Source of the DNA: Isoperla grammatica
Taxonomy: Eukaryota > Arthropoda > Insecta > Plecoptera > Perlodidae
Length of the DNA: 64,000 nucleotides
Direction: 5' to 3'
Assembly (NCBI GenBank): GCA_945910005.1
Contig: OX246739.1
Span: 34,735,608-34,799,607 of the forward strand
The notes under the pieces were generated by a model. It did not search any database, was not told the origin of the DNA, and saw only the letters and a program-made list of their open reading frames with translations. The position numbers and the translations under genes were made by a program. Positions 1 to 11,838 of this stretch are shown here, in pieces. Each line of letters begins with the position of its first letter. The stretch's first letter is position 1.

Positions 1-139
1 AGACGCCTGGGAGGGGCCGGGCGCCGGGACGCTACCGACGTCCAGTCAGCTCGTTGAGTCACCGCGTGCTGGTCGGCCACAGACGGTGCTGCTCAGCGGG
101 ACCCGGTCACACCATCGGCATGAGCCAGGCGCCGCGTCA

Positions 140-455
140 CAAGTAGGCCTAACAACAGGTGGGTCCAGCCTTCTCACTAGGTGGGCCTAACAACAGGTAG
201 GCCTAACAACAGGTGGGTCCAGCCTTCTCACTAGGTGGGCCTAACAACAGGTGGGTCCAGCCTTCTCACTAGGTGGGCCTAACAACAGGTGGGTCCAGCC
301 TTCTCACTAGGTGGGCCTAACAACAGGTGGGTCCAGCCTTCTCACTAGGTGGGCCTAACAACAGGTAGGCCTAACAACAGGTGGGTCAGCCTTCTCACTA
401 GGTGGGCCTAACAACAGGTGGGTCCAGACGTCTCACTAGGTGGGCAGCGGATCTA
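140..455. repeat. 38-bp minisatellite
   Basis: Tandem array built from a 38-bp unit containing 'gggcctaacaacaggtgggt' followed by 'ccagccttctcactaggt'. The phrase 'ttctcact' recurs at about 171, 225, 263, 301 and 339. Two units carry an extra short sub-repeat of 'aggtaggcctaacaac'. The last copies are diverged ('ccagacgtctcact'). No coding potential. Confidence 0.9.
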
Positions 456-3400
456 ACAAGTCTAAACATCAACAGGTGGCCCTAACAAAGATGAATATAT
501 TTGGGTGAAAATAATTATATCTTGTACGTATTTGGATATTGTATAAAATACTAGTCTAATTAATGGCATTCTTACCGTATCCATACGCTTTCGTGGGGCT
601 GTGACGACACAGGTCAGACAAATAATCGGTTGCTAGGTGGATCATTGTTGTGTATTTCTTTTAGGGCCGGTCTTACAATCTCCTAATAAGAAAGTTATTT
701 GTAGCAAATAAGCTATTTGGAGGATTTCAAGGGTTTTGATTGGTGGTTGCCACGGAGAAAACAAGCTATTCGATGAATAAGTAGTTATTGGGACATTGTA
801 AGACTGGACCTTAGTCGTTGCACAAAACAAAACTGTGGAGTATTTATTTTTGAATTCGGAATTAACGATATTAAACATTTTACCTGAGAAAGCAAATTGA
901 TTCAATATTTTAATATACAGTGTTGCCGACGAATTGAGGCAAATGTTCGTAATAGCCCAATGCACCAGATTAGACTGAAGTGTTTTTTATAGTTTTTAAA
1001 TTTAAAAATATTCGTGTGCCGATATCGGAATAACGTCAAGCCGACATGAGTGGTGCCTAACAATGTGCGTTTTTTTTTGTTTTTTTTTTAGCACGCTCAA
1101 CAATTTCATTGTACTCGTGAAGTTGAAGCCAATCTTGTATGTCCATTTTCTACAGACGAATGTATTCGTAGCTTACGAATTCCTACGGTACGAATCGTAG
1201 GTAGTTTGTTTGCATTCAATCACTTTGGACTTAATATAACAATGTACTTTATTTGAGAAATAGGGATCCTTGTAACAAGGTTTGGATACAAATATCTGGA
1301 AACTTACTGCCGGACCTAAATTGCGTTTATATTTTATTACTCAAAGTTTAATAACTTGACTACTACTACAACTAATAAGTTCATATTGACTGAAGAAATA
1401 ATCAAACGACTGTTGCAAGCAGGTACTTATTACTAAACGAAAAAGTGTTGAAGAGCAAATTATATTTATGTATCTATGAGTCTACTGTTTCGGTAACCTA
1501 GGTCTTTCTAATTTTTACTTTTGTACGACTTTCCTTGTATTTCGACTTCGAAGTATACATCTTTATTTTGATATACCTCTAATAACACTTCTCGCTTGTA
1601 TATTATAAAAGTCGTATCCCATTTGGGAGTTATACGTGTGATGGGCGTCCATAAGAGAACGGGAAGGAGCTTTTCGTTCCCGTTCCCGTTACCGGGCAAT
1701 GTTTCCCATTCCCAGAACTCCTTCCCGGACTACTGTAGACCCTGCTTTGGGCTTGAGTTCCTATAGCCCTTGAAAGGTCCCAAAGGAAGCGGGTTACAAC
1801 TTACATGGCCCAAGACTTGCGTATTTCATACTATAAACGACACGCCATTTTTTTAATTTAGGCTAATAATAAGCTTGCGCTAAAGTTTTAGAAACCGTGT
1901 TTAGCGCATCCAATAATATAAATATTCTAATTGCTATGCTTCTTTTTTATATCCTCTCCACCTAGGGCCAAGTATTTCATTGTTTCAAAAGGCAATACGG
2001 TACGATAACCAAATTAAAACAGACAAACTAATAATTGTAATTGCTAGTTTCACATAACGAATAACCCATGAACTACGTAGCCTAGGTCTATACTTGTTGC
2101 CAATTTCGTGGAGCGCCGGTGTTTTCTTTCTATCCTTCTTCAAGGTGTTAAGAAAGCTTTATACCTATCATGTAGTTCTCATGTGACAATAACACTCTGA
2201 TTGCCCCGCCGGGAATAAAATATACCGTTGACAAAGCTGGTGTTTCTACTACCTACAGTGAAAACATTAGTCCATGCCTATACGGATCTGTTTGGTATTC
2301 AGTGTTTTGAACAGTATGGTCCATGTTTTTGTAGTTGCTTTTGATATGCACGAGGGAATTGCTATGGCGCTGTGTCTGTCTGTCTCATAACAACCCGTTT
2401 ATAATTCGTTGAAAATCACAGCGAAGAAACCGCTCTACGAAATTGGCAACAAAAGAAGATAAACTCTTGACACTTCAAGTAGAGGGTGTAATCATATTGT
2501 CACACGGTCACCGTACAAGAGTCTTTCAAGACGTATACACATGTACACTGTACAACTTTGCTGCGACACGCAACGCACGACATTGCTCCATCCGTCAACA
2601 ATCGCATGAAGTCTTATCGTGAATTTTACCGGAACCGCGCCCGCGATGCGATTTGTAACCTGTGTGGTTGTATTGATGTCGGCGAACACACATTTCCTTC
2701 GGGATATAACTTAGTATGCTAGCCAGCCAGACCTATAGACTCTGTAATTTATATAAAGTAGGCTAAGGCTGTTTATGTTTTTTTTGTTTTTTTTTTGTTT
2801 TCCATAAAAATATATGAAAATATACTAATGAAAATAGACTTATGAAAAAGGAAAAAAAAAATAGTTCAAAACTAAGATACAATATCTTTTGGACAGCGCA
2901 TACCCTCAGTATTATGTTTTATATTCACGATACTCAGCCCGAGCAAGATACATGTTTGAAGGTTCGTATTTTATACGTTATCACACCTTTGATAATGCGT
3001 TGAATGTGAATAAAGTATTATCTTTGATAGTTTCCGGTAGACGTACGACTTTTTTTGTGTAATGGTGGAAATGTGTTTTGTACCAGGGCACAAAAAATTA
3101 TGTTCCAAAAACTGTTAAAGATCTCGTTTTTTCACACTTGACAATAAAAGAATGATAACCCAATAAAAAATATATAAACCTTGGCACATTTATATTCTGT
3201 TAGCTGCCAGAGTAGGGGCCTATAGATAATGTATAAAACGTAATATATAAAGTATGCGCTGTCTAAACAAATTGTGTTTCAGGTGTGAACATTTTGTAAG
3301 ACCATTTATAAGATATCCTTTTTATGTCTCATTAGTCATTACATTCATATTTAAGAAAGCATTAAAGCGGTAAAGACAGGACTGCTATAAGTGTCACTGA

Positions 3401-4377
3401 TTTTGGTGTAACGGTGTTCACTGATGCGGTTATAGTGTTATACAAGTGATATTCCTACCTCGGCAACAGATAATTCCGTTTATCTGGCTCGTCTTGGGTG
3501 TTGTTGGGGGCGGCTGGGGGTGGGGGCGGGGGTGGGCGACGCACGCACGGGTCTCGTCCAGTCAATAACTCATCCAGACCGTCCTGGGTCGGAACCCGGA
3601 CTACTAAAAGACTGTCGGACAAGTGCATTACCCCTCACAAGCCGAATCAACAGCTGGCATCTCCTTTCTCGTCACCTACACTTTAATTATGACCTTGAAT
3701 GAAATAATATGCGTATTAATCGGCATATGTTTTGGTGTTTTAATACATTCCTAATTTTAATGTATTATTATCTTATTTTATTGTATTGTGTTGTTGTGCC
3801 TATGATTTGTTGTCAAACAGTTTGAGCCAACCGTTTTTTTGCCACGTAAATGAACTTGTGACGAGTAAACCGTGGTATAATGCAATGTTAAAAGTTAAAC
3901 ATATAAGCCTACTAGTTTAGACCGCAATTTTGCGGTTGAGATTTACGATAGTACAGAAAACCACTCTCGGCGCAAAATAAAAGTGTGATGGTTCATATTT
4001 CTTCGGTACTTTTTAATACACCTTTCCTTATAGTATTAAAGAAAAACTATAGAGATATAATATAACTCCTTCTCTCCTTTTTTGTTCTGCCTTTAGACGG
4101 CAAACTATGTAGATACCACTCTAAGTAATATTCAAAGCATTTACATGACAATACAAAAGCCTAACACCTCCAATTTTCAGTCTATTTCCCTCAGAGAGCA
4201 TTTGAACATCTCTTCCCAAGTAGGTACCCATTTACTCAAATGAAATTAGTTGGTCATTGTAAGAGATTGTCTTGTACCCTTCTGCATGTACAGTTTGCAT
4301 ATTACTAAGAAACGTTCATAACATATATGTGAACAATCAGAAGGTGTATAGGCCCTAATGAAGATCTGAATAGTTTC
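456..4377. other. AT-rich intergenic stretch, nothing recognised
   Basis: No open frame here looks like a protein of known type; the longest are about 60-107 codons with low-complexity translations. There are T-rich runs near 1070 and 2780, a purine-rich run near 2850, and a G-rich patch near 3508-3535. No RNA gene was recognised. Confidence 0.6.
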
Positions 4378-4445
4378 ACATAGCTGTTGACTGGAGTCGA
4401 ACCACTAACTCTCGAATTAGAATCTCGTATACTGTCTACATAACG
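4378..4445 (-). repeat. tRNA-derived SINE fragment
   Basis: Read on the minus strand, this contains 'GAGATTCTAATTCGAGAG' followed by a B-box-like 'GGTTCGACTCC'. The same arrangement is seen in better-preserved copies at 15097 and 31640. It is a diverged fragment of the same SINE head, not a functional tRNA: the acceptor stem cannot be closed. Confidence 0.55.
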
Positions 4446-5507
4446 ATGCTATAATTAATTATCTTCACGTGTAGCCTACATGGAAATGTAGTTTTAACAT
4501 AAGAACGCATTGTAATAGGTCTATTGTTAGTTGGATAGTGTAAACGTTATAGTATTTGTTCAAACTGCTAAAGATACCCATCACTCGATCCTTCCTTCAG
4601 GAAGATTTACAACTTAATTGGAACTGTTGAAAGTACGTTTATCCTAACCAGACATAGGTTGTCTGGTTACCATGTGTGCTTGTACTAAACACATTTCTAT
4701 ACTAAAGAATTAGTTTACAACGATTACCGTTAAAATAGTATCTTTAGCTTATTACTGTTAAATCATTACACAGTCCCAACTATGGCTATGAGCTGTATTT
4801 AGTATAAACTAATTCAACTGCGGAACTATAACAACAAAGCGGCAATTGTGAGAAAACACCACACCAACAAAACAAATGATTTGAACAGGTGGAAAAGCCA
4901 CAGGTTATCAACGAAATAACGCTGCTTGTATATTAGAGAATACGTTCTAACCATGGAGACTGCCCACAGTTCAAGCTTTTGACGTCACCTGCACGAAGCT
5001 TGTGTGTAATAATGTATACAAAACCAAATTTAGCAAGTTCAAAATAATCTTTTGATAGTTTCAAGGAAGCATTACTTTAATTTAGGTATGCTAGTCGAAG
5101 ACTATGTCTTCAGTGTTGTTTTGAAGAGATGTTAGGTGGGAAATGCAGTATTTTATTTTCCCTACTTACGAGCTAGAGCTTCCTTATGGGTGGTTATTTA
5201 TAGAAATGATGATTAAAGAGTGAATAGAAATACCACAGACTGACCAGGTGGTGAGGGCAATGTTATTCAAAGGGACGAGGTCAGGGTTGTCTGCTGCCTC
5301 GAAAAGAGTCCCCCACTACCCCCCCCCCCTTTCACATCACGGCTGACACTGGGATGTTACGTCAATGACCCTTGTATACAGATTGCTTTTTATGATAAAA
5401 CACAAGGAACAACAGTAACTCCTTATTTAGGTTTAAAATCTCAACTCCTTCCCTTCTCCACGAGTGACTGGACTGCGATAGAGGGGATGATAATCAGCCA
5501 GTTAGAC
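4446..5507. other. Intergenic, nothing recognised
   Basis: AT-rich, no plausible coding region. A C-rich patch lies near 5310-5330. Confidence 0.5.
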
Positions 5508-5672
5508 AGGAAGAGAAGAGAAGAGAAGAGAAGAGAAGAGAAGAGAAGAGAAGAGAAGAGAAGAGAAGAGAAGAGAAGAGAAGAGAAGAGAAGAGAAGAG
5601 AAGAGAAGAGAAGAGAAGAGAAGAGAAGAGAAAGAAGAGAAGAGAAGAGAAGAGAAGAGAAGAGAAGAGAAG
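5508..5672. repeat. (GAAGA)n microsatellite
   Basis: About 165 bp of near-perfect pentanucleotide repeat with one interruption near 5632. The long K/R/E-rich and S/L-rich open frames on both strands here are simply this repeat translated. Confidence 0.95.
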
Positions 5673-5764
5673 GGAAGAGAGCTGACAAGTTGGAACCCCA
5701 CTGATAGCCTTGCTGCTGTGCCCCCCGTACCCAGTATTATCTTGCATTTGGGTGTCACGCCAGT

Positions 5765-6039
5765 CAGTGGCGTAGCTAGGATGTGGGGGAGGGGGGGGGG
5801 CAAGGTACCGGTAAATTTAAAAGGGCGCCGTCTCTTAATAAGCAACGATTAAAAAAAATATTAACAATTTAGTGGACACAACTGGCCTGTATCGCATATT
5901 ACAATTTATACCAAGATTTGCGAGACACGTACGGCACCGGTCTTAAATTACTTTGTGACTACAAATGTATTTGATTTGGAATAAAACGTGGAGTTGGGAG
6001 GGCATTCGCCTCCCTCCTCCCATTCTGGCTAAGCTACTG
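5765..6039. mobile_element. Short non-autonomous hAT (MITE)
   Basis: The left end reads CAGTGGCGTAGCTAGG followed by a G-rich tract; the right end is the imperfect complement CTGGCTAAGCTACTG preceded by pyrimidine-rich sequence. It is flanked by ACGCCAGT (5757-5764) and ACGCCGGT (6040-6047), an 8-bp target duplication with one mismatch. An 8-bp TSD with CA..TG ends is the hAT hallmark. No coding capacity (275 bp). Confidence 0.75.
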
Positions 6040-6289
6040 ACGCCGGTGTGGACGGCTTTTGCAACATGTGATATTAAATAGGCTGGGTTTGAGTCCTAAG
6101 GTCACTATGAATAGGGTAACATTACGAATATGAACACTTGCAAATATTGGCTTAGTCACGCGATAGAATACGCGAGGTGTGCAATTACCCTGTGATCGAG
6201 GTCGTTGCAATCTTCCCCCCCCCCCCCTCCTCCCCCTCCACCTCTATCGCGGGGCAGAACCATCTAGTAATAACATTACATTATACACG

Positions 6290-6625
6290 GAACATAGGGC
6301 TGCGAGATCCAACATTAGGAGTAGAGCTACGGAAAATGCCCGAATATACTGGCCATCTCGTAGGTTGTAAGGTGATGTCGTCAGATTATGTAATAGTCTA
6401 ATGACTTGTCACGTGTGACACAATACCAACCTCAATATGGTTACATCTCGTTCATCGCCTCAGGTATTGTAATGATACTATCAGCGCGTATGTTGGCAGG
6501 TGGTGTTGCCAAGACGCATCAAGCAGTGGACTCCATGCACTGGACAATAACATGCAGGTAGCGGGAAATCCCGCTGCGAATTCCGGTTAAATAGACCGCG
6601 TGGAGCGACCATGGATTTATTGTAC
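6290..6625 (+). repeat. Dispersed repeat family A, copy 1
   Basis: Shares a long colinear stretch with 34480-34810 in the same orientation. Shared landmarks are 'gttacatctcgttca', 'gtattgtaatgatact', 'gtatgttggcag', 'gggaaatcccg' and 'aaatagaccgcgtggagcga'. Identity looks roughly 70-80% by eye. No protein is evident, so this is an unclassified interspersed repeat. Confidence 0.7.
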
Positions 6626-6724
6626 CTACGATAAGATACAACTCCATGAGCGACCGTCACTTCTAAGAAGTTTACTCGCCATACTTTTCAGAATTGATCT
6701 AGAGGGCCGTGATTAATTGTTGCC

Positions 6725-6846
6725 GTCGACGAGCGCCGAGCACCGGAAGTAGATGATCCGAAAAAGTTGGAACCAACCAACTTCGGCGCTTGCAAGCGCC
6801 GCTTCGCCCTGATTAGTCGGATCTGCCGCGCTCGGCACTCGTCGAC
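6725..6846. repeat. Short palindromic element
   Basis: The ends are inverted: GTCGACGAGCGCCGAG at the left and CTCGGCACTCGTCGAC at the right, with a second internal palindrome GGCGCTTGCAAGCGCC. The structure resembles a MITE, but no target duplication could be defined. Confidence 0.6.
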
Positions 6847-6889
6847 GTCCATGAAGTGCAATAAGCATATAAGGGTCCTTAAGGTCTTG

Positions 6890-7488
6890 ATTTGACGTCA
6901 CCAATCACCGACCTTGGTTGGCCAATGCCTCACTCACCTATGACATCAGCACCCACAAGGTCGCCGCTACTTGAAACAGTGACGTCATCGTTGTATAGTC
7001 GGGGATCCCTGTGTGCGGAGATGAGACCAATTACCGCCGAGTGGAACCCTGATGAGATGATCGCAGGCCTAGTTGGCGCCTCTCGGCCCGACTGCTTAAA
7101 TCAGTTCTCTCGCCCAAACACAAATGGTTTCATAGCAGGACCACAGATAACGGATTCTTGTAGTAAGACTAAAGAGCATGAATGGATGATTTAAAACATG
7201 TATATTTATTTGGATTAGCAATTGATTGAGGCAAATATACTCGTTCCAAAACAATCAATTACAGATGATTTCTTCATAGATGAGAGGCCGAGCAGGAAGC
7301 CAGAATATTCAAATACCGATGGCCACGAGTCCCCCTCGTTTATGGCGAAAGGACGAAGTAAGGTTGTCTCAGGAGGCGAATTTAAAAGTGGATTGACAAC
7401 TTCTCCATTCCGCAATCCGCATCGTTACATATCATATCAGTATCATATCAGTACCAACTACCAACAAGCAATCACGTGCTACCTAGCA
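6890..7488. other. Unrecognised stretch with open frames
   Basis: Less AT-rich than its surroundings, with overlapping open frames of 60-100 codons on both strands (for example 6892-7194 + and 7222-7491 +). None shows a recognisable domain, signal peptide or splice context, and overlapping frames on both strands argue against real coding. An unrecognised exon cannot be excluded. Confidence 0.3.
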
Positions 7489-7490
7489 TA

Positions 7491-7631
7491 AAACATCTTC
7501 GGTAATGCTTCCGTCACGGGTGGGTGAGCGGCAGCCAACCAGCAGCCGTGACCAATTCAAATACCTGCTCGGGTTGGCCGAGACCGCAAACACGTCATTG
7601 ATTGATGACGAAAGCATAACCGAAGTTGTTT
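7491..7631 (+). mobile_element. 141-bp TA-flanked MITE, copy 1
   Basis: A non-coding element with ends related to CAACATCTTCGGTAATGCTT and its inverted counterpart. It is the same family as 7675-7815 (inverted) and 50481-50621. The left flank retains TA at 7489-7490; the right TA is lost. A TA target and terminal inverted repeats suggest a Tc1/mariner-type MITE. Confidence 0.75.
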
Positions 7632-7674
7632 TGCGAGACCTTTTTTTTTTTTTTTTTTTAGAATAGGTATATTA

Positions 7675-7815
7675 CAACAACTTCGGTAATGCTTTCGTCA
7701 TCAATCAATGACGTGTTTACGGTCTCGGCCAACCCGAGCAGGTATTTGGATTAGTCACGGCCGCTGGTTGGTTGCCGCTCACCCACCCGTGACGGAAGCA
7801 TTACCGAAGATGTTG
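7675..7815 (-). mobile_element. 141-bp TA-flanked MITE, copy 2 (inverted)
   Basis: Reverse-complement copy of 7491-7631, flanked by TA at 7673-7674 and 7816-7817. Together with copy 1 it makes a long inverted repeat of two 141-bp arms separated by about 43 bp that includes a run of 18-19 T. Confidence 0.8.
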
Positions 7816-8166
7816 TACGGCGACGCACAACCAGGGATGTCACTTCACTAATGATTTAGTAAACAATTCAATATAGATGTAAGAATACGTCACTCTGTAA
7901 TGTAAATACCTCAGGGCTGCCCCTCCCCCCCCCCCCCCCCCGACGCAGCCGTATAAAGGTGAACACGCCACATGAGTGACGTAGATGTCACCCTCAAATC
8001 GCCATGACAGCATAATTCCCTTCTCATTGGTATCACGACTCATATTTCGGCAACGATGCTAATCGAAATAATGAGTCGATATTGTACAAATTTAAAAAAC
8101 CTAACGTAAAATCCATGACCAAACCAGTATTCGAAGCTGGAACGCAAGAACCAACGATTTATTATA
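7816..8166. other. No gene seen
   Basis: Contains a homopolymer C tract near 7925-7940 and otherwise unremarkable AT-rich sequence. Confidence 0.4.
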
Positions 8167-8320
8167 CCAAACATATACAAAGTTAGCTCAGCGGTAAGAC
8201 GAGATACTCTATTTCGGCGGGTAATCCTGACTGAAGATTGTTTCCTAGGTTTTCCTCAGTCACACGTGAGTCATACTAACAGCCCCCCAACATTCCTTCC
8301 AAACAATACCAAATACCGCA
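8167..8320 (+). repeat. tRNA-derived SINE
   Basis: The head has an A-box-like 'ttagctcagcggtaagacg'; the body is 'cctgactgaagattgtttcc', 'ggttttcctcagtc' and 'gagtcatactaacagccc'. The body matches the copy at 15097-15245. The B-box region is partly deleted relative to that copy. Confidence 0.7.
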
Positions 8321-8345
8321 GGAACCCAAAGGACATGGATTATTA

Positions 8346-9697
8346 CAGGCGCGGACTGGCTAGGGATACCGGGATGCGATCGCATCCCGGGCCCCTGGGC
8401 AAATCCAGGCCCTTTGGCAGTCTTGGCCCCCGGGCTGCCATCAGAAAGTTCCTATGATGTATATACTCCTCTGTATATTGCTAAAAAAATCTTTACCCCT
8501 CTATAAGTATTACAATTGAATTTATTGTAAATATTCAATGTAATTAATTTAATATAATTGTAATTATTTTGCTAGTGGTAGGGTGGCCTCTGTTAATCGC
8601 GCCCTAAAATCGCATTTTAGGCCATAAAATCGCATTTAAAAATTCAATGCAACCCCAAAAAATTTGTTACGCCTTTGGGGTATTTGCCACTATCGGCTGG
8701 GGCTTCGCCCCAGACCCCAGCTGCACCACGCCACCTCATGCGGGCCACCCCGAAACCCAGCATCCTGGGTATTTTTATCCAAGTCCGCCCCTGATGAAGG
8801 TCTTTGGTTTTACTGTCCGGCCAACGCAATGACATGGGACAGAAGCTTTACCAAAGATATTATCTTTATAGTATTTGAGGGTCTTTGGTTTTACTGTCCA
8901 GCCAACGCAATGGCATGGAACGGAGGCTTTACCAAAGATCTTATCTTTATAGTAGTTGAAGGTCTTTGGTTTTACTGTCCGGCCAACGCAATGACATTGA
9001 ACGGAGGCTTTACCAAAGATCTTATCTTTATAATAGTAGAAGGCTTTGGATTTGCCTCGTCCAACGCAATGACATGGAACAGAAGCTTTACCAAAGATCT
9101 TATCTTTATAGTAGTTGAAGGTCTTTGATTTTACTGTCCAGCCAATGCAATGACATGGAACGGAGGCTATACCAAAGATCTTATCTTTATAGAAGTTGAA
9201 GGTCTTTGGTTTTACTGTCCGGCCAACGCAATGACATGGAACGGAGGCTTTACCACAGATCTTATCTTTATAGTAGTTGAAGGTCAGGCGCGGACTGGTA
9301 GGGATGCCGGGATGCGATCGCATCGCGGGCCCTTTGGCAGTCCGGGCCCCCGGGCTGCCACCAGAAAGTTCCTATGATGTAAATACTGCTCTGTATATTG
9401 CTAAAAAAATCTAAACCCCACTGTAAGTATTATTTTGAAATTATAATTGAATTTATTGTAAATATTCAATGTAATTAATTGAATATAATTGAAATTATTT
9501 TGCTACTGGTAGGGTGGCCTCTGTTAATCGCGCCCTAAAATAGCATTTTAGGCCATAAAAACCAATGCAACCCTAAAACATTTGTTATGCCTTCGGCGTA
9601 TTTGCCACCGGCGGCTTGGGCTTCGCCCCAGACCCCAGCTGCGCCACGCCACCTCGTGCGGGCCACCCCGAAACCCAGCAGTCCCAGTCCGCCCCTG
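8346..9697. mobile_element. Two-headed non-autonomous hAT element
   Basis: The left end is CAGGCGCGGACTGG and the right end is AGTCCGCCCCTG. The whole is bounded by a perfect 8-bp duplication GATTATTA (8338-8345 and 9698-9705). Inside, a complete end-to-end unit appears twice (8346-about 8793 and about 9285-9697), each with its own CAGGCGCGG start and CCGCCCCTG end; between them is an 81-bp tandem array (8799-9284). Both units share the 'cggggatgcgatcgcatc' region, the 'cagaaagttcctatgatgta' block and the AT-rich middle. No transposase is encoded. Confidence 0.8.
8799..9284. repeat. 81-bp tandem repeat inside hAT
   Basis: Six units of 78-82 bp, each starting 'ggtctttggttttactgtcc' and containing 'gccaacgcaatgacatgga' and 'ctttaccaaagatcttatct'. 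Because the unit is near a multiple of three, long repetitive open frames (154 aa plus, 182 aa minus) arise. I regard these as translation artefacts. Confidence 0.9.
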
Positions 9698-9705
9698 GAT
9701 TATTA

Positions 9706-10560
9706 TTACTAGACCAATGCCTAATCAACCACGGTCACAGTCACATCATATTTGCGACCATATAATCGAAGCGATGTTCTTGCACTGAGTGTACAAGTAA
9801 AGGTACACGTTCTTTGTGCATGTTGTGCGTCGTTCGTAGCGTACATTACTTTGTCCGACCCACCATAACTCGCAGCACAGCTCGCGTACTTTACTTGATC
9901 GACGATCACAGCAGAGTAAACCAACAGGTCTCTCGCCCCGACTACGTTTTTATCGGTTGTCACAGTCCTGTGGAATTTCGGTATGTCTTCGTATGCCACG
10001 TTGAACTATGTCAGTTTTAGTCTTATATCAGTAGTGCATACATACAGGGCGATCGCTCGGCTACCCTTTATTTTCCGATCAGGATCAAGGGCCATAATCA
10101 TTATACACCAAGTACGGTACTGACATAGAAATAAGACCTGTTTGCCCCCCCCCCCCTCTCCCTTGTAACTTTAAAAGGGTGAATGTCAGTTCCGTGCTAA
10201 CAAACATTAAGGCTGTGTGTTCACCTATCCATAAAGAACAACCGATTTCGGTAGAATGGCTTAAAATTTTACATTGTCCCAAAGGATATGTCATCCTAAT
10301 AAGAATGTCATGCTCTTTCATATGACTGTTCCTTCATTTAATTACTTTCGTTTTGCAGATGTTCTTAATTGGGTGTGAAAGGTGTCCAGCTACATCACAT
10401 TACAAAAGGTAATTTAAGAACATGTGAAAAACGGAAATATTGATTGGAACAAAGAAACATTCACTAAATTTTATATACTGGAGGAAATAGTTTCATTTAC
10501 ATTTGGAACAAACACATTTTAAAGCGATTTAAACGGAACGAAATCGGGAGTTCGGCTAGG
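9706..10560. other. No gene seen
   Basis: Mixed-composition intergenic sequence with a C-run at about 10146-10157. Small open frames only, none recognisable. Confidence 0.4.
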
Positions 10561-10927
10561 TGGACACACATAGGCGTGCGCAGAGGTTGTTTAATGGGGG
10601 GGGGGGCACAATAAATTCCCAATGAAAGTACTTCACGGCGGCGCAAATGGGGAGTGTGTGGGGATGCCCCTCACAAAAAGCGCCGCAGGAGATTTTTTAA
10701 AGACGCATTTTTAAACGTGTTTTTAAGCGTATTAGTAGGAGTACAGGTTGTCTGTTCAATAGGTTAATTTCACACAATTCTTTGTGGATATCAGTGATGG
10801 AAGTGGTCAGTCCCAAAGCCAAAATCTTGGCAGTAAGGCAACAGTTGATGTTGAGGCCGTTCAGCTGATTCCAACGTTATTCCAATCTAGAACTTCAGGT
10901 ATAAGATTCGAACCATTATGTCAGGCG

Positions 10928-11838
10928 TATGGATTTAAAATTTCCGGAAAAATTGAAGTTGAAGGAAAAAACCTGTTTTTTCCAGAAAAAAACGCGAAAA
11001 AACGGAAATTTTGAGAAAAATTGAATTTTTGCTAAATAATTACGAAACAGTAAAGAATAAAAATTTCTAACACAAAATATAGACATATTGGTAAGTTCGA
11101 TCGATACATTTCATTACATTGTAAACGTATCCCAGCATCTAGGGTTGAATGAAGGGGATGTACTGGCAAATTTGACCGAATACCGTACATCCACTGGTTT
11201 TTTTACGAGACCAGCTATTTGGTTAACGTCAAAAAAATCAAGGCCGATTATTTGGTGGCAGGGACTATGTTCGTTCCAAGCTTTGGCACCGGTGGCTTCG
11301 AGGTTATTAAATATCCAGCCATCATCTGCTGCATCCGAAAGGAATTGGTCCATCTTTGGATCAATTCATACCAAGAGTAGAAATCGACTCACCAACAATA
11401 GGGTGCAGAAACTGGTTGCCATAAAGGCACATCTGATGGGGGTGGGGCACGTAAAGAAAACCCCAACAGTGGTAGAAAGAGCCGGGGATGAGCAGGAGCC
11501 TGAAGACTGCACTGAAACTGATTCAGACTCGGTTTCCGAGGTAGATGAAGTAGTTCAGCCACTATAAGATAACCACAACCAAACTCGCTCTTTAAATAAC
11601 TTGGCTACTTGCAACTAATTCCTATCTTCAAATTTGTGTCATTTGTATTTCTTCATTATTGTTTCTTTATGTTTCAATTCAAACTTTACTTAGGGAATTA
11701 AAATTATGTGGTTACAATTTGAGGTTATACTTCAATTTTTCCCAAAAACCCCAATTTTTTCGACTGTCTGGGAATAAAACGGAAAAACGCGTTTTTCCCC
11801 CAATTTTTCCGGGTTTTTTCCGAGCATTGAAATCCCTA
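10928..11838 (+). mobile_element. Inner hAT element nested in the outer one
   Basis: The ends are similar inverted repeats: 'tatggatttaaaatttccgg' at the left; the right end, complemented, starts 'tagggatttcaatgctcgg'. Both are followed by matching A-rich, 'acgcg'-containing subterminal sequence. Flanks are GTCAGGCG (10920-10927) and GTCAGGCT (11839-11846), an 8-bp duplication with one mismatch. It carries the C-terminal part of a hAT transposase, so it is internally deleted (911 bp). Confidence 0.72.
11088..11567 (+). pseudogene. hAT transposase C-terminal fragment
   Basis: A 159-codon open frame whose middle matches the hAT dimerisation domain: 'PIIWWQ' (WW motif), a short helix, 'LLNIQPSSAASERNWSIFG' and 'HTKSRNRLTNNRVQKLVAI'. 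The S-S-A-x-S-E-R-x-(W/F)-S core is diagnostic of the family. The tail is acidic (E/D/S-rich). The upstream BED zinc finger and RNase-H-like catalytic region are absent, so it cannot catalyse transposition. The annotated ATG is arbitrary; the true reading would have come from upstream exon sequence now deleted. Confidence 0.85.

Noticed and set aside
5487..5852. Long K/R/E-rich and S/L-rich open frames on both strands
   Set aside because: They are translations of the (GAAGA)n microsatellite, open in several frames at once.
8664..9323. 154-aa and 182-aa repetitive open frames on opposite strands
   Set aside because: Caused by the 81-bp tandem array, whose period is near a multiple of three; no start context or domain.
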